From: Chryseobacterium gleum
GTDB lineage: Bacteria; Bacteroidota; Bacteroidia; Flavobacteriales_D; Crocinitomicaceae
Direction: 5' to 3'
Assembly: GCA_943326825.2 (NCBI GenBank)
Contig: CALPUT020000210.1
Location: forward strand, 1 to 5,143
DNA length: 5,143 nt
Below are positions 1 to 5,143 of the stretch, one piece after another; positions within the stretch are counted from its first letter, which is position 1; every line of letters begins with the position of its first letter. The notes under the pieces are model-generated. The model did no database searches. It was not told the origin of the DNA and was given only the letters and a program-made list of their open reading frames with translations. The position numbers were made by a program, and so were the translations under genes.

Positions 1-425
1 ACATAAAAATGTTGAATACCTAACATTTCTGATCGTGCTTTTACCATTTCAGATTTAAAACCAGAAGAAATAATCGCTACTTGAAAATCATTTTTTGTCA
101 AATGAAGAACTGCCATTCCATCTTTTGTGTTGTACTTTTTGAATTGATCTCCACTTTCGGTGAAATACATTCCTCCATCAGTCATCACTCCGTCCACATC
201 CAATACTAACAATTTGATTTTATTCAATTTATTTTTCCATTGCTCTGTTTTGAACATTGGTTTGAATAATAATGAATGTAAATCAATCGTATTTTCATCA
301 CAAACAGCTTGTAAATCAAAAATGGACATTTCTAATACATTTTCAATTCCAAAATCTCCTAAAAAATCTTGAAATTCAACACCGTATTTACTGCAAATTC
401 CTTTAATATTCTGTTCTAAAAACAC
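1..425 (-). CDS. KdsC-like HAD phosphatase with N-terminal extension (partial, 3' end outside window)
   Basis: Seen: an open frame from an in-frame TGA near 468 to the window edge, giving 141 full codons from a GTG at 425. HAD motif I, LDVDGVMTDGG, lies at residues 75-85 and is followed by FKKYNTKDGMAV, which is typical of KdsC phosphatases. The motif II region reads IISSGFKSEMV rather than the usual ITGRxS. Known: KdsC removes phosphate from Kdo 8-phosphate in the cytoplasm, and close relatives act on other ulosonate phosphates. The start is uncertain. GTG 425 keeps a protein-like stretch of about 56 residues (LEQNIKGICSKYG to DLHSLLFKP) that faintly recalls an eroded XRE-type helix-turn-helix. 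ATG 329 or ATG 257 would shorten it, and ATG 257 gives a normal KdsC N-terminus. The gene lies 78 bases downstream of the DAHP synthase, on the same strand. The substrate is unknown. The later HAD motifs are outside the window. Confidence 0.82.
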   Translation of the reverse strand, partial: MFLEQNIKGICSKYGVEFQDFLGDFGIENVLEMSIFDLQAVCDENTIDLHSLLFKPMFKTEQWKNKLNKIKLLVLDVDGVMTDGGMYFTESGDQFKKYNTKDGMAVLHLTKNDFQVAIISSGFKSEMVKARSEMLGIQHFY

Positions 426-447
426 CTTTTTGAATTTTGGATTATGA

Positions 448-493
448 ATTTTTGATTTTGAATTGTAATCATCTAAAATTCAAAATCAAAAAT
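448..493. repeat. Perfect 17-bp inverted repeat between the synthase and phosphatase genes
   Basis: Arm 448-464 (ATTTTTGATTTTGAATT) is the exact reverse complement of arm 477-493, with a 12-base loop. A weaker outer pairing, 433-440 with 494-501, extends the stem past a 7-base bulge. The word ATCTAAAATT is also directly repeated at 471-480 and 492-501. The stem starts 10 bases after the synthase stop in the direction of transcription. It has almost no G+C and no T-run follows it on either strand, so it is not a textbook intrinsic terminator. It could be an AT-rich intergenic repeat, an mRNA 3'-end stabiliser or a weak terminator. Confidence 0.7.
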
Positions 494-503
494 CTAAAAT
501 TAT

Positions 504-1502
504 TTATATCATTTTGTAACCTACCGCTTCAGCAACTGGACGTAAAGTTTCTAATAATGCTTTGAACTCAGCATGATTTAATTGTTGAGAAGCATCTGAT
601 TTAGCAACTTTTGGATTTGGATGTGCTTCAATCAACAAACCATCAATTCCCATTGCTACACAAGCTCTTGCTAATACTGGAACGCCATAAGCATAACCCA
701 TCGCATGACTTGGATCTAAAACGATTGGTAAATTTGTTTTCTCTTGTAACCAAGCAACACCACATAAATCTAGCGTAAAACGTGTTCCAGTTTCAAACGT
801 ACGAATACCTCTTTCACATAAAATCACATTTTCATTTCCTCCTGACAATACAAATTCAGCAGCTTGAACAAATTCTTGTAACGTAGTTCCGAAACCTCTT
901 TTGATTAAAACAGGTTTTTGTGTTTTCGCACAAGCTCTTAAGATTCCTTGATCATACATTGCTTTCGCTCCTACTTGAATAACATCAGAATATTCAATTA
1001 CATCTTGAATTTGAGTAGCATCTCTTACCTCGGTAATCACATTCAAACCATATTCTTCACGCATTTTAGCAAGAAGTTTTAATCCTTCTAACTCTAAACC
1101 TTGAAAACTATAAGGACTTGTTCGTGGTTTGTAACAACCTCCTCTTAAAGTAGATAAACCTAATTCTTTCAATAATTCAGATGATTCACGAATTTGTTCT
1201 TCTGATTCAACTGAACAAGGACCACCAATTAAAACAGTATTTTTAGTATCACCACCTATAGTAATATCTCCGATCTTAACCGTTCTTTTTTCAGAACGAT
1301 ATTCTTTTGAAGCCAATTGAATATCATTCGCAAAAACCCATGATTTATCTGTTTTATCTTGCAAATTAGCTGGAACTTCTTTTACTCCAGAACCTGTTAT
1401 CAAGACATTATCTCCATCTGAAACAATGTGAAATGCTTTATTATCAATAGCTAATTGACTTGCTTCCGAAGAAGAAATGGTGTTTTTTAATTGAATAATC
1501 AT
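504..1502 (-). CDS. aroF: 3-deoxy-7-phosphoheptulonate (DAHP) synthase, type I-beta
   Basis: It condenses phosphoenolpyruvate with erythrose 4-phosphate to form DAHP, the first step of the shikimate/aromatic pathway, in the cytoplasm. The protein has 332 residues, close to the roughly 338 of the Thermotoga maritima type. Residues 1-80 match the family's N-terminal ferredoxin-like regulatory region. Residues 85-332 are the TIM barrel. Visible motifs are GGPCSVES (93-100, metal-ligand Cys96), RGGCYKPRTSPYSFQG (120-135), KPVLIKRG (196-203), ILCERGIRTFE (227-237), DPSHAMG (263-269, His266), IEAHPNP (291-297, Glu292) and KSDASQQL (301-308, Asp303). KPRTS rather than KANRSS favours DAHP synthase over Kdo-8-phosphate synthase. 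No chorismate mutase domain is attached. Oddities are GAK (Lys180) where GAR is usual, and AMGYAYGVPV after DPSH where the archetype has SGGRRDLV. The ATG overlaps the upstream stop (ATGA), which suggests translational coupling. Confidence 0.93.
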   Translation of the reverse strand: MIIQLKNTISSSEASQLAIDNKAFHIVSDGDNVLITGSGVKEVPANLQDKTDKSWVFANDIQLASKEYRSEKRTVKIGDITIGGDTKNTVLIGGPCSVESEEQIRESSELLKELGLSTLRGGCYKPRTSPYSFQGLELEGLKLLAKMREEYGLNVITEVRDATQIQDVIEYSDVIQVGAKAMYDQGILRACAKTQKPVLIKRGFGTTLQEFVQAAEFVLSGGNENVILCERGIRTFETGTRFTLDLCGVAWLQEKTNLPIVLDPSHAMGYAYGVPVLARACVAMGIDGLLIEAHPNPKVAKSDASQQLNHAEFKALLETLRPVAEAVGYKMI

Positions 1503-2503
1503 AATTCACTTTTAATTAGATTCACAAAAGTAACAATTCCGGCTGCTTTACCATCTTTTTTTAACACTGGTAAGTACATAATTGGAAAAGCACAATTTTT
1601 AATAAGTTTTAATAAATCGAAGACGGTTTCATTTTCGAAAATATGCTTTGGATGTTCATTAATTAACTCCAAAACATTTATTTTATTTAAATCCTTGATA
1701 TGCTTCAACAATCCTTTTCGAACATCTGCATTTGAAATAAGACCTTTAAAATGATGATGATCATCTAATACAATACAAAATCCTAAATTTCCTTTTTCAA
1801 TTGTTTTCAAAACATGTTCTAAAGTCAATTCATCATCAAAAATCACAGGAGATTCAGAGACAGGAATCATGAAATCTTTCAATTGAAATTCAGATTCTAC
1901 TTCACGTTTTGTTAAATTCATCAAAGCATGTCCGATACTTGGAGCATTAAATAAATAAGATCCTGAAACAGAAGAACTAACCCCCATATTTCTTAAAATA
2001 AACGAAACTTCTCCATTTACACCTCCATCTACATGAATTGATTTATCAGGAAATAACTTTCTGAATTTACGTATTTTAGAGAAGTTATATGTATCAAATT
2101 TACCACCACTTTGACCTGGAATTGTCGCCATGATTAAGATAAAATCAAATGAGCTATACGCTTCAAAAACCTCGATATCCGTTGGAGTAATAATCGCTAA
2201 ACCTTTTTTTCCTGTTATAGTTGATGGAATATTCAAAGGTTCTTTCAAATCTTCGAATTGAAAAGTCAAGTATTCAACAGGGTTTTCTTCTAATAGCGAA
2301 TAATATTTTGAAGGGTTTTCAGTAATAATATGTAAATCGATAGGTAGATTACACCATGTTCTTATTTGTTTTATGTCTTCAAAAACACTCAAATCATCGT
2401 TGCAATCTACATGAAGTAATTCAACTTGATGCTGAACTAAATCTTCAATTACTTCTTTTAATGTACGTTTTTTATCACTATAAATGGAAGCTGAAATTTT
2501 CAT
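1499..2503 (-). CDS. Ribulose-phosphate 3-epimerase-like domain fused to a CBS-domain pair
   Basis: The protein has 334 residues. Residues 1-195 resemble the ribulose-phosphate 3-epimerase TIM barrel: SASIYS at the N-terminus, LLHVD (29-33, His31 and Asp33), IDLHI with His58, MATIPGQSGGKF (125-136, for the usual MSVNPGFGGQKF), IHVDGGVN (156-163, Asp159) and the phosphate-loop-like SGSYLF (180-185). The family's four metal ligands (His, Asp, His, Asp) all appear present. The segment after HVD is CNDDLSVFED in place of the usual VMDGxFVPN, so substrate or activity may differ. Residues about 205-268 and 275-334 form two CBS motifs (GFCIVLDD..FKGLISNADVR; PIMYLPVLKKDGKAAGIVTF), a Bateman module that commonly binds adenosine ligands. 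Known RPEs are stand-alone proteins of about 220 residues. By inference it is a sugar-phosphate epimerase or isomerase under nucleotide control, first in an operon with DAHP synthase. Exact reaction unknown. Confidence 0.8.
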   Translation of the reverse strand: MKISASIYSDKKRTLKEVIEDLVQHQVELLHVDCNDDLSVFEDIKQIRTWCNLPIDLHIITENPSKYYSLLEENPVEYLTFQFEDLKEPLNIPSTITGKKGLAIITPTDIEVFEAYSSFDFILIMATIPGQSGGKFDTYNFSKIRKFRKLFPDKSIHVDGGVNGEVSFILRNMGVSSSVSGSYLFNAPSIGHALMNLTKREVESEFQLKDFMIPVSESPVIFDDELTLEHVLKTIEKGNLGFCIVLDDHHHFKGLISNADVRKGLLKHIKDLNKINVLELINEHPKHIFENETVFDLLKLIKNCAFPIMYLPVLKKDGKAAGIVTFVNLIKSEL

Positions 2504-2595
2504 CTATGATATCTAATTTTAATCTATAAAGATAATGAAATTGTGAAATTATAAAGAAAGAATCCTAATTCAATAGTTATTTATAATTTTGCTTC
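2504..2595. promoter_or_regulatory. Divergent intergenic promoter region
   Basis: This 92-base gap separates the minus-strand fusion gene from the plus-strand hydrolase gene, so it should drive both. On the plus strand TAATTTTG (2584-2591) fits the Bacteroidota -7 consensus TAnnTTTG but lies only 4 bases before the ATG, with no good TTG at the -33 spacing. On the minus strand there are two weak candidates. One is TATCTTTA (2534-2527), one mismatch from consensus and 23 bases before the start. The other is TAATTTCA (2551-2544), with a TTG at 2573-2571 and a 19-base spacer. The word TATAAAGA occurs at 2525-2532 and 2550-2557. No strong Shine-Dalgarno sequence is seen for either gene. Confidence 0.4.
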
Positions 2596-3429
2596 ATGAA
2601 CGCAATCAATTTAAAGAATCAAATCTATACTGGAGCAGATGGTCGACAAAGTTTAATCGACTTAACAATTCCAGAAAATTTCAACAATCAATTAATGGTT
2701 TTTATTCATGGTTACATGGGATACAAGGATTGGGGTTGTTGGAATTTAGTTGAAAAATACTTCACAGATTTAGGATTTGGATTTTGTAAATACAATATAA
2801 GTCACAATGGTGGAACGATTGAAAATCCAATTGATTTTCCAGATTTAGAAGCTTTTGGTCAAAATAATTATTCTAAAGAATTATTCGATTTACAATCAGT
2901 TTTAAGTTGGTTAGAAACTCAATTTCAATCTTTACCTTCTATTACTTTGATTGGTCATTCAAGAGGTGGTGGAATCGCTTTATTAACTGCTTTAGATTCA
3001 CGAGTTGATAAAGTGGTTTCTTGGGCTGGTATTTGCGACATTGAAAAAAGATTTCCAATAGGTTCAGAATTAAAAGTTTGGAAAACTCAAGGCACACGTT
3101 ACGTTGTGAATGGTCGAACAAATCAAAAAATGCCAAATAAATATTCTCAATTTGAAGATTTTGAAACAAATAAAGAAAAATTAAACATTCAATCTGTTTG
3201 TGAAACTTCTAAAAAACCAACTTTTTTAATTCACGGCGATGCTGACACTTCTGTCGAACTAGAAGAAGGTAAACAAATTGCTGGCTGGAGAAGAACACGT
3301 TTATTTGAAATTGAAGAAGCTGATCACACTTTTGGTAGTGCTCATCCGTGGAATGAAGATCATCTACCAGAACATTTAGAAAAAGCTTGTTTCTTAACAG
3401 TTAGTTTTTTAGCAATTGAAGGATTATAA
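2596..3429 (+). CDS. Alpha/beta hydrolase
   Basis: A 277-residue cytoplasmic-looking protein without a signal peptide or membrane segment. It has the alpha/beta hydrolase layout: the oxyanion region VFIHGYMGYKDWG (35-47), the nucleophile elbow GHSRGG (120-125, Ser122), a likely catalytic Asp217 in HGDADTSV (214-220 region), and His244 in EADHTFG (241-247). The triad is complete, so it is probably an active serine hydrolase (esterase, thioesterase or peptidase-like). The layout resembles the dienelactone hydrolase/prolyl-oligopeptidase-like group of short hydrolases. The substrate cannot be read from the sequence. The ATG at 2596 is the only sensible start, because the next Met (34) sits inside the first core strand. 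It is first in a plus-strand run with the TerB-like and SRPBCC genes. Confidence 0.88.
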   Translation: MNAINLKNQIYTGADGRQSLIDLTIPENFNNQLMVFIHGYMGYKDWGCWNLVEKYFTDLGFGFCKYNISHNGGTIENPIDFPDLEAFGQNNYSKELFDLQSVLSWLETQFQSLPSITLIGHSRGGGIALLTALDSRVDKVVSWAGICDIEKRFPIGSELKVWKTQGTRYVVNGRTNQKMPNKYSQFEDFETNKEKLNIQSVCETSKKPTFLIHGDADTSVELEEGKQIAGWRRTRLFEIEEADHTFGSAHPWNEDHLPEHLEKACFLTVSFLAIEGL

Positions 3430-3450
3430 AATCTAAAATATTTTTCGTTT

Positions 3451-3858
3451 ATGAAAGATGATAATAAAAAAGATAAACTAGGAATTCTAACAGAATTAAT
3501 CAAATTAGCAAAGGCTGATAACGATTTAGGAGACATGGAATTTCAGTTTTTACTTTCTCTTGCTTCTCAAATGGGCGTTTCTAAAGATGAATTCATTCAA
3601 TTGTTCGAACAATACATTCAATTTCTTCCACCTAAATTAGAATTCGATCGAATCGTTCAGTTTCATAGATTAGTTTTAGTTATGAATATTGATTCAAACA
3701 CAAGTGATTCAGAAATAGAATACATTAAACAAGCTGGAATTAAAATGGGATTAAATCCGTTGGCTACAAATGAAATTTTGAGAATTATGGAAAACTATCC
3801 AAACAAAGTTGTTCCAACAGAAGTCCTTCTTAGCGTTTTTAGTTCATTTCACAATTAA
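3451..3858 (+). CDS. TerB-like helical protein
   Basis: A 135-residue soluble, largely helical protein. It has the TerB-like pattern of two acidic helix-loop repeats: LIKLAKADNDLGDMEFQFL (residues 16-34) and LVMNIDSNTSDSEIEYI (76-92), each followed by a helix that starts after a short loop (MGVSKDEF, MGLNPLAT). TerB-family proteins were named from tellurite-resistance operons. Many stand-alone homologues, including those common in Bacteroidota, have no tested role, and no other ter gene is visible here, so a resistance function should not be assumed. The acidic loops could bind a metal ion, as proposed for the family. It starts 21 bases after the hydrolase stop and ends 5 bases before the next ATG, which implies co-transcription. 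Confidence 0.72.
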   Translation: MKDDNKKDKLGILTELIKLAKADNDLGDMEFQFLLSLASQMGVSKDEFIQLFEQYIQFLPPKLEFDRIVQFHRLVLVMNIDSNTSDSEIEYIKQAGIKMGLNPLATNEILRIMENYPNKVVPTEVLLSVFSSFHN

Positions 3859-3863
3859 ACAAC

Positions 3864-4343
3864 ATGCCTCGAATAGTAATTGAAACAAAAATATATGCAC
3901 CAATAGAAATTTGTTTCGATTTATCTCGAAGTATTGATTTACATGTGCTTTCAACTAGTCAAACGAATGAAATTGCAATTGAAGGGAAAACATCTGGATT
4001 AATCAATCTAAATGAATCTGTTACATGGCAAGCAACACATTTTGGGATAAGACAAAAATTAAGTTCAATCATAACCGAATTTCAAAGCCCAATTTATTTT
4101 AAAGATGAGCAACTAAAAGGTGCATTCAAGTATTTTAAACACGAACATATTTTCAGTGAACAGGAAAACTACACATTAATGGAAGATGTTTTTGAATATG
4201 AGTCGCCTTTTGGAATTTTAGGAAAAATTGCAAATTTCTTTTTAATAAATAATCATTTAAAACAATTATTAATTAAAAGAAACCAAGTAATAAAAGAGTA
4301 TGCAGAAAACGGAAAATTTAAAGAAATTTTAAAAAATGCTTAG
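3864..4343 (+). CDS. SRPBCC (START-like) family protein
   Basis: A 159-residue protein matching the SRPBCC/START-like fold used to hold hydrophobic ligands. It opens with the typical first strand and helix (PRIVIETKIYAPIEICFDLS, then residues to about 30). Middle strands follow, including SVTWQATHFGIRQKL (52-66), FKHEHIFSEQENYTLMEDVFEYESPFG (90-116) and GILGKIANFFLINNHLKQLL (116-135), then a long C-terminal helix ending ELLIKRNQVIKEYAENG-like. The pattern of a strand-end ESPFG(I)LG followed by a helix is characteristic of short bacterial SRPBCC proteins of about 150 residues. No catalytic residues can be named and the ligand is unknown. It lies 5 bases after the TerB-like gene and is the last gene of the plus-strand run. 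It converges on the DUF3820 gene across a 26-base gap with no clear terminator. Confidence 0.8.
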   Translation: MPRIVIETKIYAPIEICFDLSRSIDLHVLSTSQTNEIAIEGKTSGLINLNESVTWQATHFGIRQKLSSIITEFQSPIYFKDEQLKGAFKYFKHEHIFSEQENYTLMEDVFEYESPFGILGKIANFFLINNHLKQLLIKRNQVIKEYAENGKFKEILKNA

Positions 4344-4369
4344 ACGTTGCTTTGTTAAAAATTAAAAAA

Positions 4370-4597
4370 CTATTTAATCACCAACTTATAAATCAATCCT
4401 TCTAGTCCATTCGTTTTGATTTCTAACATTTGCTCTAATTGTCTACCAATTTTTGAATCAGGAAACCCTTTCCCTTTATACCAAACAAGATAATATTCAG
4501 GAATTTCAACTAACAAATAACCTTTGTATTTTCCATAAGGCATTCTAGCATTCGCTAAATCCATTAATTCTTTTCTTGCTTGTTCTTGAAAATCCAT
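4370..4597 (-). CDS. DUF3820 family small protein
   Basis: A 75-residue protein from the ATG at 4597. It shows the DUF3820 (putative quorum-sensing-regulated virulence factor-like) signature: MPYGKYKGYLLVEIPEYYLVWYKGKGFP in two parts (residues 19-26 and 32-46), then LEIKTNGLEGLI (58-69). The family is small, soluble and of unknown biochemical role; the virulence name comes from a Pseudomonas homologue and should not be carried over. An in-frame ATG at 4624 would add nine residues (MGRPFLIIQ). That stretch lies inside the stem-loop 4610-4639 and does not look like family sequence, so 4597 is preferred. The gene follows the dipeptidase on the same strand with the hairpin between them. Its mRNA therefore comes from read-through or from an unrecognised promoter. 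Confidence 0.85.
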   Translation of the reverse strand: MDFQEQARKELMDLANARMPYGKYKGYLLVEIPEYYLVWYKGKGFPDSKIGRQLEQMLEIKTNGLEGLIYKLVIK

Positions 4598-4600
4598 CTG

Positions 4601-4639
4601 TATAATTAAAAATGGTCTTCCCATTTGAGAAGACCATTT
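4601..4639 (-). terminator. Intrinsic terminator after the dipeptidase gene
   Basis: Arm 4610-4620 (AAATGGTCTTC) is the exact reverse complement of 4629-4639, giving an 11-bp stem with an 8-base loop. Read on the minus strand, it starts 12 bases after the dipeptidase stop (TAA at 4652-4654) and its 3' arm runs into TTTTTAATTAT. The stem has five G/C pairs, which is strong for this AT-rich region. The next gene's ATG (4597) follows almost at once, so the element could also attenuate expression of the DUF3820 gene. Confidence 0.8.
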
Positions 4640-4651
4640 GTTAGTTAAAAA

Positions 4652-5143
4652 TTATTTTTTTGGAATACGTTTCAATGTTTCTAGAAGGTACCCCCAATAT
4701 TTTTGTACTGAAGAAATTTGAACTTTTTCATCCGGTGAATGAGCTGCACGAATATTTGGACCAAATGAAATCATATCAGTACCTGGTAAATGTTTTCCTA
4801 AAATTCCACATTCTAATCCAGCGTGACATGCTTTAACATGAGGTTCATCTTTAAACATCTCTTTATATAAATCTGTCATCAAATTTAATATCGGTGACGT
4901 TGGATTTGGTTGCCATCCTGGATAATCTCCACTTTGAACAACTGCTGCGCCCATATTCTCGAAAGAAGCACGAATTGAATTTGCAACATCTGATTTTGTA
5001 CTCTCAACACTACTTCGTTGAAGCGATTGTGTAATAAAAGATCCTTCCTTCACGATCACTCTTGCTAAACTTGACGAAGTCTCAACTAAACCTTGAATAT
5101 CTGGACTCATTCTAAAAACGCCATTATTAACAGAATATAAAGC
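4652..5143 (-). CDS. pepD: Aminoacyl-histidine dipeptidase, C-terminal part (partial, 5' end outside window)
   Basis: The last 163 codons of an M20-family zinc dipeptidase of the PepD type, which cleaves beta-alanyl- or aminoacyl-histidine dipeptides such as carnosine in the cytoplasm. The frame is open to the right edge; the ATG at 5110 is internal, since the 11 codons before it (ALYSVNNGVFR) fit the family. Counting from that Met, visible signatures are GLVETSSSL (7-15), ACHAGLECGILG (94-105), TDMISFGPNIRAAHSPDEKV (111-130) and SVQKYWGYLLETL (134-146). The His of HSPDE matches the C-terminal zinc ligand of E. coli PepD, and the CHAGLECG motif belongs to the substrate site. E. coli PepD has 485 residues, so roughly a third is seen here; the remaining metal ligands lie outside the window. 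The C-terminus looks intact. Confidence 0.93.
   Translation of the reverse strand, partial: ALYSVNNGVFRMSPDIQGLVETSSSLARVIVKEGSFITQSLQRSSVESTKSDVANSIRASFENMGAAVVQSGDYPGWQPNPTSPILNLMTDLYKEMFKDEPHVKACHAGLECGILGKHLPGTDMISFGPNIRAAHSPDEKVQISSVQKYWGYLLETLKRIPKK

Noticed and set aside
160..372. Plus-strand 70-codon open frame
   Set aside because: It lies antisense to the KdsC-like gene, whose frame carries clear HAD motifs. Its own translation has no family features.
504..1502. Kdo-8-phosphate synthase (kdsA) as the identity of the synthase
   Set aside because: The KPRTSPYSFQG motif and the DAHP-type N-terminal domain fit type I-beta DAHP synthase; Kdo8P synthases carry KANRSS-like sequence instead.
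1491..1754. Plus-strand 87-codon open frame
   Set aside because: It is antisense to the CBS region and operon junction, has low-complexity composition, and shows no recognisable domain.
2942..3169. Minus-strand 75-codon open frame
   Set aside because: It is antisense to the well-supported alpha/beta hydrolase and starts within the catalytic region. It is a shadow frame.
3439..3446. -7-like element TATTTTTC before the TerB-like gene
   Set aside because: It has one mismatch from TAnnTTTG, sits 4 bases before the ATG without a -33 partner, and the short gap favours co-transcription with the hydrolase.
3451..3858. Tellurite resistance function
   Set aside because: Only a TerB-like fold is supported, no other ter genes are present, and such stand-alone homologues are widespread without a resistance role.
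4344..4369. Bidirectional terminator between the convergent genes
   Set aside because: The 26 bases are A/T-rich but contain no stem longer than a few pairs and almost no G/C.
4598..4624. DUF3820 gene starting at ATG 4624
   Set aside because: The nine added codons lie largely in the terminator stem and its T-run and do not resemble the family N-terminus.

Overview
The window is AT-rich and densely coded, with short intergenic gaps and no Shine-Dalgarno-like leaders. It looks like a member of the Bacteroidota, most likely Flavobacteriales. The support is the protein repertoire (a TerB-like protein, an SRPBCC protein, a DUF3820 protein, a PepD-type dipeptidase, a type I-beta DAHP synthase), a TAnnTTTG-like promoter element, and an AT-rich palindromic repeat between genes. 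No mobile element, CRISPR array, rRNA or tRNA was seen.

Minus-strand unit, positions 2503 down to 1 (runs off the left edge). It holds three genes in transcription order. The first is an unusual fusion of a ribulose-phosphate 3-epimerase-like TIM barrel to a CBS-domain pair. The second is a type I-beta 3-deoxy-7-phosphoheptulonate (DAHP) synthase whose ATG overlaps the fusion gene's stop by 4 bases. The third is a KdsC-like HAD phosphatase, cut by the window edge, that appears to carry an extra N-terminal segment. A perfect 17-bp inverted repeat separates the second and third genes. The set resembles Kdo synthesis in outline: a CBS-bearing sugar-phosphate enzyme, a PEP-dependent aldol synthase and a KdsC-type phosphatase. 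However, the synthase has the DAHP (erythrose 4-phosphate) signature. The simpler reading is that the first two genes feed the shikimate pathway and the phosphatase is a neighbour.

Divergent plus-strand unit, 2596 to 4343. An alpha/beta hydrolase is followed by a TerB-like helical protein and an SRPBCC-fold protein. The gaps are 21 and 5 bases, so they are probably one operon. The joint function is unknown. The 92-base divergent gap (2504-2595) should hold both promoters.

Minus-strand unit, right end to 4370. The C-terminal third of a PepD-type aminoacyl-histidine dipeptidase (M20 family) enters from the right edge. It is followed by a clear stem-loop with a T-run, then a small DUF3820 gene. 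The hairpin covers the upstream candidate start of the DUF3820 gene, so the start at 4597 is preferred. The points most worth following are the epimerase-CBS fusion and its coupling to DAHP synthase, and the phosphatase gene with its extra N-terminal segment.
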